From Hymenoscyphus infarciens (Eukaryota > Ascomycota > Leotiomycetes > Helotiales > Helotiaceae), in the NCBI GenBank assembly GCA_001414345.1, contig LLCB01000014.1, positions 124,001 through 188,000 on the forward strand: DNA of 64,000 nucleotides. Direction: 5' to 3'. Positions 33,874 to 45,424 of the stretch are shown here, one piece after another (the first letter of the stretch is position 1; each line of letters starts with the position of its first letter). The translations under genes were made by a program, and so were the position numbers. Below the pieces are notes generated by a model. That model made no database searches, was not told where the DNA came from, and was given only the letters and a program-made list of their open reading frames with translations.

Positions 33874-36800
33874 TAATAATACTCTTATCTATCTATCGAG
33901 GATGCTTCTAAAGCGTAGTAAACAAGTCGCTTATAAGAGCGTTGTTACTAAGGCTAGTAACAGAGCTGCTAAGGCGCTCTAAGCTTAACTAGTAGAAGAC
34001 GATAATATCGAAGACGATAAGCGCGATAGACGAGTTAGTAAAGTACGCTATAACACTCGAGCAGCTATATAAGTACGATATACTGCCTAGGACGCTACTA
34101 CTAATTAAGACGATACTATAAACAGCGCTTACTATCTAGCTTATTAAAGAAGATAAGTATAGTAGGACTAGGGTTAAGCTTAAGACGATAATAAGATAGA
34201 CTTCTATCTACGAGGTAGAGGCGACAGCGACAGCGACAGCGACGACGACGACGACGATAGTATTAATAAACCTCCTCTCTAAGACTCTATCTAAGTAATA
34301 GGCTAAATAACCCCCTCCTCTTTTAAGGTAACTAATACCTCTAAGTTAATAGATATATAGGTAGATATAATAGCAGATACTAGAGTTATATAGAGGGACT
34401 ATTTAATAGAGGATACTCTTAGAGCTTTGCCTCTAGATATCCTTAGAGATACTCTTAGAGCTTCTTCTAGAGCAACTTCGGTTAAGGTAACTTTAGTATA
34501 GAATACTCTAACTTTCAAAGCTACTTATAAGCTAATTTTAGCACGAGATACTCTTATAACTTTAGCGCTACTGCCTAGAGTAACCTGGTAGGAGTTCTAG
34601 GGCTTAGCTAGAGTAATTAAAGTAATATTACTATACTAGTTACTAATTAAGAAGCGGATAAGCAGAGCTAACGATTTAATATACTAGAGAGAGAGATAGT
34701 ATATACTAATAATACTCGTTAAGCTAACCTCTCTCCTTATTAGGAAGTACTACTAATAGGTAAAGGAATTAATCTAAAAGAGAATCTATTAAAAGGAATA
34801 TTAGTAGTAAATAATAATAGTAAGAATATCCTCTCTTATATACTTAGTATAATTAATAGTCTTCCTCTAAAACATAAGAAGTACTTAATATAAATTATAT
34901 AAAGTATATTTAAGCTAAGAGATCTCTACTACCTAGACAACGACACCTCTTTAATTAACAACGACGAAAGTACTATCTCCTTTAATAAGGAAGCTAGTAT
35001 ATTAAATATTAAAGTAAAGAAGACGCTAAAAGTCTTTAGATCTAATACTACTAAGTAATCCTATTACTTTCTAGTATATACTATATATATAATCTTCTTA
35101 TTTAGTAGAAGTATCTATATTTAGCTTAATAACTTTAACTATAGAATTATAAGCCTAGCTAAGGATTATACTTAGGTAGAGGTAATCTAATTAGCACTCT
35201 TCTAGTAGGAAAAGGTGGTTAGTAGAGGCGGATTAAGAAGAGTAGAATTATAAGAGATACTTAAGAGTATAATTACTTAATACTATTAGATAAGAAGACT
35301 AGGCCGTAGTAGTAGTAGAGAAGGAAGAAGAGAGAGTTATTAAAGTTATAATTAAGATAGTAATATCTCTTTATAAACGTGTTTTAAAATAAGTAAACTA
35401 GGAGGTTATAAAGACCTAAATTATACTTAAATCTATCTATTAAAAGAGGATAATAAGAGCGATAAGAAGGAGATAAGAAAGAGCTAAGAAGTTAGTATAA
35501 AAGAGACAATAGATAGAGACTATAGTAGTATTAATAAAGATCTTTTACTTTAATTTATATCTTCTTATCTATACTCTTCTATACCTATTTAATTGAATAC
35601 TATAGTATTCTTCTCTTTATACGATATATCGAAACCGCTACTAAATATATTACCCTCTCTATTATCTCTTAAAGTATAGAAGGCACTATTACTCTAATAT
35701 CTTAATTATTCGCTTCTAGAAAACATTAATAATATACTTCGATTTAGAGCGCTAATTAGGTATAAGAGCTTAGAAGTTTTACGTATATTAAAGAACCTCT
35801 CGTCAGCTATTAAATTTAATAAGCTTTTAACTTCGAAAGTAAGAAACAATTTAAAAGCTAGCCTAATCGAGAAAGTTAATCTATGCTAGAGAGCATCTTT
35901 TATAGCTTCTCTACTTAGTTTTATACCTAAACTAAAGCCTAATAGTAATCGACGCTAAATATACTATTTATCTTACTCTAAAGGCTACTTAATAAATTAT
36001 TATATATTAGACGAGTATATATATCTAAAGTACGTCTCCTTCTAAGAGGTATTAGCTATAGTATAAGAAGCTAGCCGAGGGTATATAATACTTAAAAGAG
36101 ATATGTCTAATGCTTTTTAAATAGTATTAATTATACTACAAATTTACTAGCTTTTAGGTTTCTAATAGAAAGGGATTTATTACGCTTATATAGTACTACT
36201 CTTCAGCCTTACTATAATACTATTTATCTTTAATATCTTTATAGAGGCTCTTAAATAGATAATATAATTATACTTAGAGTAGTATATTATAAGCTACTAT
36301 TTAGATAACGAGTTTACTATGTTTAAAGCTATTAAAGCTACGCCTTAATTCCTTAAGAAATAAGCTATAGAGTATAAGACTCTTACTTAAATATTAGGTA
36401 TACTAATTAATAATAAAAAGAGCGCTTAAGATATACTCTTAGAAGTAATAGAGTACTTAATAGATACTATTGCTTTTAGAGCCTCTATACCGCTAGAAAA
36501 GCTAGCTAAGATAAAGCTTAAGATACGCTAATTTATCGACTATAGAAGTATTACTTATAATAAGCTTAAATCGCTTACTAGCCTTCTATCTTTTTACGCT
36601 TCTATAGTATAATTAGGCTAGGCCTTCTACTATAACTTCTAGATATTTATATATATATAGCTCGACTATATACTTTATATAGAAAGAAGGCGCCTCTTAA
36701 AAGAAGTCTAGAAGGACCTTAGGTAGTAGAATAAGATATTACCGTAGTTTAATAGTATATACTTCTTTAATAATATCTAGTTATATATATACCTTTTTTA

Positions 36801-38487
36801 TAATACCTTTATTAAAGGCTTAAAGGCCTTCTTTTTAGAAGTAGACGATCTAAGATATATTTAGTAAAAGTATACGTATATACTACTAAAAGAACACGCT
36901 TTTTAGTTACCTCTTCTAAGGATTAGAAAGGACTCTTAATTTAATATAAATATCTTTAAGATTAAGGTAGTAAGAGTATTCTTTAAACGATAGAGAGAGG
37001 TATAGGTAATAAAGAGAGTAATTATCTATATAGATAATACTACTATATAGATTAGACTCTTTAAGTAGTCTTTAAGATACCTCTACTAAAATCGCCTCTT
37101 ATAAGCTACTTTATACCTAGCCGCCTAATTCGATATCGACATATAATTAGAGTATATACTAGGAGTAGATAATATCTTAGTAGATACTCTCTCGTATAAT
37201 TTATATAGAACAGTAGCTAATTAGTACCTATACTAGTAGTCCCTCGATTTAATAATCTCTTTCTCGATTACCTCGAATATATAAAGAATAAAGTTAGAAT
37301 ATCTAAGATATACGTAAGGCTCCTCTATTACAGCCTCTTACTAAACACTTAGAAGGTATATAATATATATATACACTCTTTTAAGAGGTTCTAGGTTAAG
37401 AGACTTTAGTAACCGTGGCTAACGACGACTTTAATACTTTATAAGTAGGTTTTAAGGAGAGTATATAACAGAATCGGTTAAGGACTTTTAAAAGCAGACT
37501 CTATATAAATCGGCCTTTCTATAATTCGATTAATATATATAGAGCGTAACCTAGATCTAAAGCTATTCGAGTCCCTACTTTTACGTTAAATTATAGTAGG
37601 CGTTTAAGTAATATAGGGCCTTTATAAGAAGAAGAAGGTAGAGCTTTTATTAATACTATAATTACACTAGATTACCTCTTAAGCTCTAAGGGCTAGGCCT
37701 CGGGTTCTATAGCTAGGATAGATTAATAGTCTTAACTTCGAAGCTATTATAAAGCTAGCTTTTATAGGATTCCTTTGTACTATAGAGATCACGTATAAAG
37801 ACGCCGATTTAGTTAACTATAGAGTATTTATATATATATACCTTTAATAACAGGATATTACTTTTATTAAAGAAGACGAATATATAATTATATATCTATA
37901 ATTAAGTAAATTAGACTACGAGTATATAGGAGTAGAGATATTTGTATTAGATATAGGATTACCTACCTACTTTATAGTAGTACTTCGAGCGCTATTTACT
38001 CTCGATTCTTAATCTCCTATAATACTACTCTTTCGCTAGGAGAGTAGCTCCTTTATAAGAAACCGATATATCAGCTCTTTATACTACTATCTCTAAATAG
38101 TCAGCGTTAGTAATAGTATATTATATTTAGAACATAGTCTATATAGAGGCGCTACGTAATATACTTCTAATAATAGAGTATTAGATATAGATATTTAGAT
38201 ACTTAGAAGGTAGACTTTAAATACTTTTAAGAGGTACTTTACTCTAAGCTATTAGAAGTAATACCTTTTAAATAGGCGCTTTTTAATAGACAGGGCTCTC
38301 TCTCTCTTAGCCTAGTAGGCTTTAGAAGACCTCTATAGTTAGTAGGTAATATGTTCTCTATTATAACTATGTTATATTACTATTTACGCTACTTATAGTC
38401 CTTTTTGCTTTTAAAAAAGCCTTATTCTTTCTTATATTTATAGTAGCTTCTCTTCGATTAGTTAAGTAACCTCTCTTAAGACGGCTA

Positions 38488-38659
38488 ATAGTACTTACTC
38501 TTTTTACTCTTATATTAGTAAGATGCTTAGAGAGCCTTCTAATTAGCTTAAAAAGAAGGTATATAAGAGAGTATAGAGTAAGATACTAGAAGCTAGCTAG
38601 TAAATATAGAAATTCTTAAAATAGCTTTAAATATATATATATAACGAAAAGCGATAAAT
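38488..38659 (+). repeat. DIRS split repeat B1
   Basis: 172 bp, matching 38893-39064. It runs directly into A2 with a 2-bp overlap, as expected for the circle-junction copy of a split-repeat element. Confidence 0.85.
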
Positions 38660-38813
38660 AGAAAGGGTTTATAGTAAATTAAGGAATTAGCTTATTAAGT
38701 AAGGAGAAGGCATATATATATATACCTCCTCTTATACTAAGTAACCTCTATTCTACTAATAACACTTCTTATTACTTTTAACGTCTTATTTAGTATTAAG
38801 CTCTTTTTTAACC
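38658..38813 (+). repeat. DIRS split repeat A2
   Basis: 156-bp second copy of A1, located between B1 and B2; followed by a 79-bp spacer. Confidence 0.85.
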
Positions 38814-38892
38814 CTACTCTTATACTCCTTTATAATACGCTTACTAGGATTAGTTAGTACTTTTTTAGCCTCTTAAATAAGTGTAATAGCTG

Positions 38893-39064
38893 ATAGTACT
38901 TACTCTTTTTACTCTTATATTAGTAAGATACTTAGAGAGCCTTCTAATTAGCCTAAAAAGAAGGTATATAAGAGAGTATAGAGTGAGATACTAGAAGCTA
39001 GCTAGCAAATACAGAAATTCTCAAAATAGCTTTAAATACGTGTATATAACGAAAAGCGATAAAT
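38893..39064 (+). repeat. DIRS split repeat B2
   Basis: 172-bp second copy of B1; it marks the 3' end of the element, after which Tc1 sequence resumes. It keeps more C and G than B1. Confidence 0.85.
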
Positions 39065-40372
39065 TAATAAAATAGATATCTAGGACCTTCTTACTACCCC
39101 GCGTACGCCTACTCGCTTTTAAGAAAAGAGATATAAACTCTACTCTAAAGAGATAACCTATTCTAATCGAATCCGGATTAAGACCGCCCTAGAATAGGCT
39201 ACGTCGTATAAGGTCTTTAAGAACTATTAATATACCTATAGCTATAGTCTATAATAGATCCGCGAGACTTAGAATTATTCTATAACTCCTTAGAAGTCGA
39301 AGTATATAAGCTAGAAGCCTACTATCTTACTCTAGAGATAATAGAGGCTAAAAGAATAGCTTCTTAAAGACTAATCCTACTAATATATACCTTTCTACTA
39401 TATTATATAGTTTATACCTAAACTACCTTAGCTTAAAAACTATAGCGAAGAGGCTATTCGTACTACTTTTAAGTAACTCGGTTATAAAAGAAGGACTTTA
39501 AAAAGGAAGAGGTTTTTAAAGCTTAAGAAATATAAAGATAAACGTCTTAAGTTTATAAGAGAGGCTATAACCTAGAGCAAAGAGAGACTCTAGTAGTAGT
39601 ACTTTTTAAACGAGGTTTAGACTTAAAGAGGAGCGTTTATACAAAGTTAGGTTATAGTACTTATTAGTAGAGATTCTAAAGACGTTAAAATAGATCGGTA
39701 TTATCTAGAATACTTATAATATAAGTACTTAAGAAGACTAAGTTAGATATTCTATAGTATAATATATAAGCTAGAGAGAAAGAGACTAGAGACGTTTTAG
39801 AAGAAGGAATAGAGGAATATAGACTCTTATAAGTATAATAAGGTGATTCTATTATAAATAGAGTCTTAGTTCTATAGATAGAGAGATAAATAGAGGTACT
39901 ATATAATATAGTAGTAAGATAGAGCTTTCTACTACTAATCTTAGAAAACAGAAGATAACCTTTATAAAAGAGATATCTCTTAGATTATCTAGCCTCTTTA
40001 TTCTTTAGATCTTAACCTTATAGAGTATATTTAAGCCTAGATAAAAAGGTATATCTAGGAATACTATTTCTAAGCTTTTTATAATACTAAAACTATTCTA
40101 TTAGATACTTTAAGAGATATTATCTATAAAGCTTAGAATACTATACTAGATAGTTATATAGAAGGGCTTTATAAGTCATAGTAGAATCGATATTAGGTAG
40201 TTATTAATACTAAGAGAGGACCTACTAGATACTAAATAATAAAGTATTTAATATTCTACTAAAAATAGAGTAATTCTTACTAGTTCTACGCTTTAATATC
40301 ACCTCTCTAAAGCACTGCCTCTCTTAGGTCCACTTTTAGTAGGTTATTATAATATAATTAGAGAGAGAGATA

Positions 40373-40529
40373 GTATCTCTCTCTAATTATATTATATATA
40401 TATAGTTGTTTTAGTATAGTAAATGTCTATACACCGTACTATCCCCTCCTTTAATTATATTATATAGTATATAGACATTACTATACTAAAACGACCGTAC
40501 GTATACAATGTAATTAGAGAGGGGGATAG
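40373..40529. mobile_element. small MITE related to the neighbouring Tc1 element
   Basis: A near-palindrome of about 157 bp with arms of about 55 bp (TCTCTCTAATTATATTAT... and its complement, both containing GTTTTAGTATAGTAA) and a 35-bp loop. The outer ends share CTCTCTAATTA-C/T-ATT with the Tc1 terminal repeats, and TA occurs at the right edge (40530-40531). Probably a non-autonomous derivative using the same transposase type. Confidence 0.65.
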
Positions 40530-40754
40530 TAGCTAGGCAGATGAAAAAAGGAGGCTAGACTAGAGTAGGATTAGGAAGGCAACCCTCTAATTAGGACCTA
40601 GACTCTCTTTTCTACCCGAGACTCTCTTTTCTACCCGCTTTTCAGGCTTTAAGCGAAATTAACTAGCCTAACTCTTCTTATCCTAGCCTCTCTATTTAGT
40701 AAGGAAAGGCAAGTAAGTACTATAGAATAGGAGTAGCTAGGAAAGCTAGAATTT

Positions 40755-41099
40755 TGTAACGGCATACCGTCCTATATAGCCGAGATTATATGGCATATGC
40801 CGTGTTTCAGTAGTTGTTGTTTTATATTATCTAATTTAGGAAGGTTACGTACGTCCGAGCTTTTAGACGTACTTCGTAGGTTCGAGCTTTTGTATTAGCC
40901 GACGTATGTCGTTGTTCGGTTTCGTACCCCTTTTTGTATTATCCGAAACCTCTTATATATAGCAGCCTACTCTCCTAGAGTTAGAAAAGGCTAGTTTAGC
41001 CTTTTCTTCCGTATTAGTGCCTAGTATCTACATACGTCATTCTACTATACGCACTCCCATATGCCTCTACTGTAGTTGTGTGTATTTCGTGCCGTTATA
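40755..41099 (+). mobile_element. solo LTR with 5-bp target duplication
   Basis: 345 bp beginning TGTAACGGCA and ending TGCCGTTATA, short imperfect terminal inverted repeats typical of LTRs. AATTT lies immediately on both sides (40750-40754 and 41100-41104). The same sequence, inverted and more heavily mutated, forms the paired LTRs at 57481-57844 and 61890-62253. So this is a solo LTR left after recombination between the two LTRs of one element. Confidence 0.9.
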
Positions 41100-41104
41100 A
41101 ATTT

Positions 41105-41805
41105 AAGGATAGGAGAGGGCGGGATAGCCTTAAAATAGAGGCAGGAAGGAGAAGGAGCGTCGAGGTAGGATAGGATAACAGATTAGGCGGGGAAACTCAA
41201 AACTCTGCCTAATTTTGCGAGTTACTATCTCCCCTTTCTTTCAATTGGGATTGCTCACGGGTAGAATTTGGAGATCGATGCCTGTATCTGACAGCATGTT
41301 CAAGTGCAAATTTCGGGGAACCTTATTGGCATACTGGCCATGGCTGTGCCCGTGGCTTGGGTTGGAGTTGACAACTCACTATGAGAGCCTCTCAAAGCTG
41401 CCTCTTCCTTATCTTCTTGAAATTTTCAAGGTTGAGAGTGACTACCCTTGTAGCAGCTGTCATTAGGCGCCAAAGGTGTTCTGGTCTGTTGGGCATGTTA
41501 TTATCGGGAGGGGGCAAGGCTAGTAAGACATGCATAAACACATTGACAATTTTTCTTATAGTTATCACCTAGGTCGGTTAACTGGAAGAAGCTACTGCGA
41601 GTTATGGTTCCGAAGTTCGGAGGGCTAATCGCAGTCGCCCTTCTTAATTCTGACCTGTTATACAACAGGTTAGACCGAACTATTGTAGCGAGATTTAAGA
41701 CCACCCAGGCCTTACAAAGGCCCTGGAAACCCCACAAAACCCGCTTTAAAGGTGCACCACAGGCATGCCGATTTAACCGAACCCGAGCCTTAGAAGGGCC
41801 AGATC
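41105..41805. other. no supported gene
   Basis: TAGG-type repeat remnant followed by moderately GC-rich DNA with short frames, for example 41215-41466 and 41604-41861 plus, that have no ATG or family support. The last part overlaps the outer flank of the inverted-repeat element. Confidence 0.4.
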
Positions 41806-42570
41806 ATAACGTTATAACCAGCCCTCCTAAGAGCTATATGACTCGTCTAACGTCGGTATAACCACGTCGCCTTTTAAGCTTTGTTAGCGCGTGGAGAGTT
41901 ACGTATATAATCGGCCTTTGACAGCATTTATAGAAACGTAACAAAAAAGACTAAAAACCTGTTATATAATAATAAATTATTTATTTATCTCTAAACTTAA
42001 AGCTATTAATAGACTAAAAGTGTTCTACTAATTAGACTTAGTAATTAACTAATTATTTACTTATATAGATTTAGTCTATAATAGACTAAAAAGCTTCTAC
42101 TTTTACTCTATTATAAACTAAAAACTATCTACTTTTAGTCTCTAATAGTCTAAAAACTATCGACTTTTAGTCTCTAATAGATTAATACCTATCTACTTTT
42201 AGTATAGAATAGACTAAAAGTCTTCTTTAACTTAATATTTTTAAATAATTAATTAATTACTTATATACTTCTAGTTTATTAATTATTTAAAATATACTAC
42301 TTTAATTCTATTATATATTAAATATTTCTAAAACTTATATCTTTTAAGCCTTCTAGTCTATTATCTACTAAAAGTATATATATAGATATATATTTAATTA
42401 AATAATATATAATACTTTTTAGTCCTCTTAGTTACGTTTTTATAAATGCTATTAAAAGGCCGATTATATACGTAACCTCCTACGCGCTAATAAAGCTTAA
42501 AAGGCCACGTGGTTATACCGACGTTAGTCGAGTTATATATCTCTTAGGAGGGTTGGTTATAACGTTATAA
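41806..42570. mobile_element. inverted-repeat element with ~150-bp arms
   Basis: The left arm 41806-41960 matches the reverse complement of 42425-42570, sharing AACGTTATAACC, CCCTCCTAAGAG, CTAACGTCGGTATAACCACG, GCGCGT and TTACGTATATAATCGGCC. Arm differences are largely transitions. Weaker inverted similarity continues outward on both sides up to a shared CACCACAGGCATG (near 41756 and 42607), so the true element may be larger. The centre is AT-rich and carries tandem repeats. No coding seen. Confidence 0.78.
42080..42230. repeat. ~32-bp tandem repeats inside the inverted-repeat element
   Basis: Four to five degenerate units of the type AATAGACTAAAA followed by TCTACTTTTAGTCT, so each unit is itself a small inverted repeat. 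Confidence 0.6.
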
Positions 42571-42609
42571 CCTAGCCCTCCTAAGGCTTAGGCTCGCTTC
42601 TTTTTACAT

Positions 42610-44106
42610 GCCTGTGGTGGAATCCTCTTGTTTGTGGCTTCTGAGAGCCTTGTTTATAGCTTCTATGGGCCTTCAGGGACATTGTTTGATTGGATTTTGA
42701 CCCTGGTATTTCATTTCGCTGTATGTTGTATGACTTTGCTACGCCGCAGAAGTCAAAGTAGCTCATTGGTGTTATGAAAAAGGGTTCATGCAGCCGTCTC
42801 TTCCTGGCTACCCACCCTCCTGCGAGCCCTATTCTCAAATTTATCTTATCTGTCAAGTTTCCCGACCTTGTTTTGACTAAATTTTCTGGTCTCTGCGATT
42901 GCAAACCTATTATAGCTGGATCAAGCTGGGGATATGGATTCAGCCCAATATTTGAACTTTGCTGGGAGCCTTGCTCGCGATATCAAATAGTGTCCATAAG
43001 TCATAATTTGACACTACTTCCAGGGAATCAGCTACCAAAAGATTTATGGGCATGTCGGTATTACGGGAATTATTCTGCGTTAGTTCTACTTTCACTTAAC
43101 AAGACTATTTTTGCACATGTTCACCTGATGCTGACTACTTACACTGACCAATCGATCACAGGATAGGGTTATAAGACAATAGATTCAAGAATGTAAGTTT
43201 GTTGTGATTGATTCGAACCTTGAGGCTTTCATGAATTGATCCTAAATGTACCACTTCTTTCATTACGCTACTCCCCGTTTCCATTATCCAGGATTGGGCC
43301 ATTTCTTTCTGTTTGAATACAGATAACACCAGGACCATTCTTCAGCTACGAGATCTATTTTTGGAGTCTGTTTGATGTGTTTTAATACGACTCATTGCTC
43401 TAACGGTGAGATCTTAAGACGAAACGCAGCATAGCGCTGTTGCTATAACTAGCAACTCTCCTAAAGTTAGAGCTGTGCTCGTCTACTCCTAGACTTTAGG
43501 GTTTGGGTAAGACATAACGCGTACAACTAGTATCCGCACCTCTGTTTAAGCTCCCTCCTACTCTGGAATCAACGATAGGTAGACTTCGCGGCAAATTATT
43601 CGCGATTATCAGGTACTACCTTGGTAGCCTATGGTATTTTCTGTCCGGCGTTGGACCATAGCTCCAATTCTTGGTATACGGCGAAGGCCTAAGTAAAACC
43701 AACCTAAATGAGGAACTATTAGTTAGAAGACAGCGGGAAATCTAATCTGGGGAGATCTAGCTTCATTATGCTGCATTAGCACTTCTAAACATAGTCTCTA
43801 TGTTGAAAATTGTTGATGACCCAAATTGTACCTACGTTGGTTGTCCTGGACTACATTGCCCAGAAGAATATCCGGGATGATTGCCTAGAAGGAAATTTTC
43901 TCTCGAAAACTGCTGAGGGAAACATACGGGAGTGTTGGATTTCTTTATACCCTCTAATGGCGATTCTTGCCACCAAAATACATTGCGAAACTAACATCAC
44001 TGACTAACATTAAGAGCGCATTGCTAACGTCTTAAAATTCTATGAATGTGGGTCCCTCCTTTTTTAAACAGCTCAGAGTTTACAGATTACAGGGGCTCAG
44101 TCACCC
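42610..44106. other. no supported gene
   Basis: Competing short frames on both strands (42774-43166 plus, 42581-42904 minus) without motifs. Upstream flank of the C2H2 gene. Confidence 0.4.
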
Positions 44107-45007
44107 ATGCTTCCCATTCTGAATCTGATGTCTTATACCCTATCCACGTATTTAACCAGACGCTCCATATTTCTCAACCACAATGAAATAGCACTGAACT
44201 ATTCTGCCTTGCAATTTGCGGGCAATGGGCTTCCAGTGTCGGAGGAGGGATTCGGGTTTCAAACCATTGGAGCGTTTGATACGGCTAAACAATCAGTTCT
44301 GGGAACAGACGAGTATGGGGCTTCCGAATTCCTTCTTGGAAACATGGGGATGGACAATAAAAACTCACTTCCATATTGGGGCCGTTTTGATGAGAATGTC
44401 GACTCCTTCGAAAACCAATTGTTTGAAGAGCTGGAAACGACATTGAGTCACACAACTCAAGTTCGACAGGCTCATGCAAGCAGCTTGACATCTTCCACTG
44501 AGATGTTTGAGCTTGAAATAGAATCCAACGTCTTTCCGAAAACGCCATTCGTGGACACTGAATTCCTGAATGTAGACCCCCTGCAGTTAAACAGGTGAAC
44601 TATGTTTTCTTATATTCTTACGAAATACTTAGCGTATCTAACCCTTGTGAGGTCAAGCCCCCCATCATCTCAACAACACACATATTCGCGCCAACCAAAA
44701 ATCATCAACAATTCTCGAGGTCATCGCAACCATACAAAGTGAGTCCCCGCTGCACAAGGGGCCACCAAGCAGACTGACTTAGCACTCTCTAACACCTTTT
44801 GAAAACCTAAGCCATCGTTGCCCACGAACCAACTGCACAAGAACCTACACACGATCTGCAGGACTTTGTCGCCATTTGCGTTCTCATAATGGACTACGAC
44901 CCTATGTTTGCGGCTTTTCTGGCTGCAAGAGGGCCGCACCAAATGGCTTTGCGAGGAAGGATCATTTGCGACAGCATCTCCGAAATGTGCATGGACTTTT
45001 GGATTAG
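44107..45007 (+). CDS. C2H2 zinc-finger protein, 256 aa, three exons
   Basis: Exons 44107-44594, 44652-44738 and 44812-45007 keep one frame. Introns are 57 bp (GTGAAC, branch CTAAC, GAG end) and 73 bp (GTGAGT, branch CTAAC, TAAG). The second start choice is ATG 44128. The N-terminal 190 residues are acidic, with Gln/Ser stretches, possibly an activation region. The C-terminus has two fingers: Cys-PRTN-Cys, 12 residues, then His-x3-His (RHLRSH); and Cys-GFSG-Cys, 16 residues, then His-x4-His (DHLRQHLRNVHG). The protein ends four residues after the second finger. No single open frame shows the fingers; they appear only in the third exon. Probably a DNA-binding regulator; targets unknown. It converges on the tubby-like gene. 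Confidence 0.72.
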
Positions 45008-45424
45008 GAATGTTTGACTTTGGAGAATGGCGTGTTTTTGTTAAAACGTTGCGTATTTGGTTTACAGTTGGCGTTGTGGCAGAACTCGAAACTGTATTTG
45101 CTCTGCTGGTTGCTTTCGTTATGTTTCGAGAATTTCAAGTACAGACTCTCTCTCCCAATATGGATTTTGGGGAAAATAAGGACACAGGCCCCTTGCATAT
45201 TGGTGCACTTCGATATTGCTTTCATTGCGCAAATCACAACACTGTCATCATCTAAATGGTCTGAAAATACTTGACAATGTGGCTTGTGGGCCATTTAAGC
45301 GAGGACTCAAACCTGTAGTTAGAATCTCATCAGGAACTTGAATATCTTGATTTCAACGGCATTTCATTTTTTAAACCCCGTAAATCCGCAGAAACGTTAA
45401 ACAGTTATCATAAAAAGCACCACC

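Larger units (their letters stand above)
33718..39064 (+). mobile_element. DIRS-order retrotransposon (tyrosine recombinase), nested and degenerate
   Basis: A 5.35-kb unit bounded by split direct repeats A1 (33718-33873), B1 (38488-38659), A2 (38658-38813) and B2 (38893-39064). Degenerate plus-strand coding follows DIRS order. Reverse transcriptase lies around 35.7-36.8 kb, with the active site as YYLDNEF near 36295-36315 (normally YLDD). RNase H lies around 36.8-37.2 kb, ending in GVDNILADTLS. A tyrosine recombinase lies at about 37.4-38.25 kb with HSLYRGAT (the H-x-x-R box), a tryptophan-position stop, and FKRYF holding the nucleophile tyrosine. No integrase, protease or long terminal repeats are seen. 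The 33.9-35.6 kb part probably held a gag-like frame but is unreadable. It sits inside the Tc1/mariner element. Confidence 0.78.
33563..40373 (+). mobile_element. RIP-damaged Tc1/mariner transposon, carrying a nested element
   Basis: Terminal inverted repeats of about 95 bp: the left end 33563-33660 matches the reverse complement of 40277-40373, including CTCTCTAATTA, AACCTAC, AAAAGTGGACCT and GAGGCAGTGCTTTAGAG. TA dinucleotides flank both ends (33561-33562 and 40374-40375), the classic Tc1/mariner target duplication. The right arm, 39065-40250, still shows a transposase on the plus strand despite many stops: ERL-x-FIREAITWSKE, a FQKKE-NIDSYKYNKV region, and the last catalytic motif as YSLDLNLIEYI near 39995-40030 (normally SPDLNPIE). 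Most stops fit RIP-type changes from CAG, CAA or TGG. Without the inner insertion the element would be about 1.46 kb, a normal size. It is dead. Confidence 0.82.

Noticed and set aside
33717..38813. Interpretation of the 156-bp A1/A2 pair as LTRs of a copia or gypsy element
   Set aside because: The second repeat pair B1/B2, tyrosine recombinase motifs and lack of integrase fit split direct repeats of a DIRS-order element instead.
43190..43290. GGTTCGAATC string on minus, like a tRNA T-arm
   Set aside because: No acceptor stem, D-arm or anticodon arm can be fitted around it.
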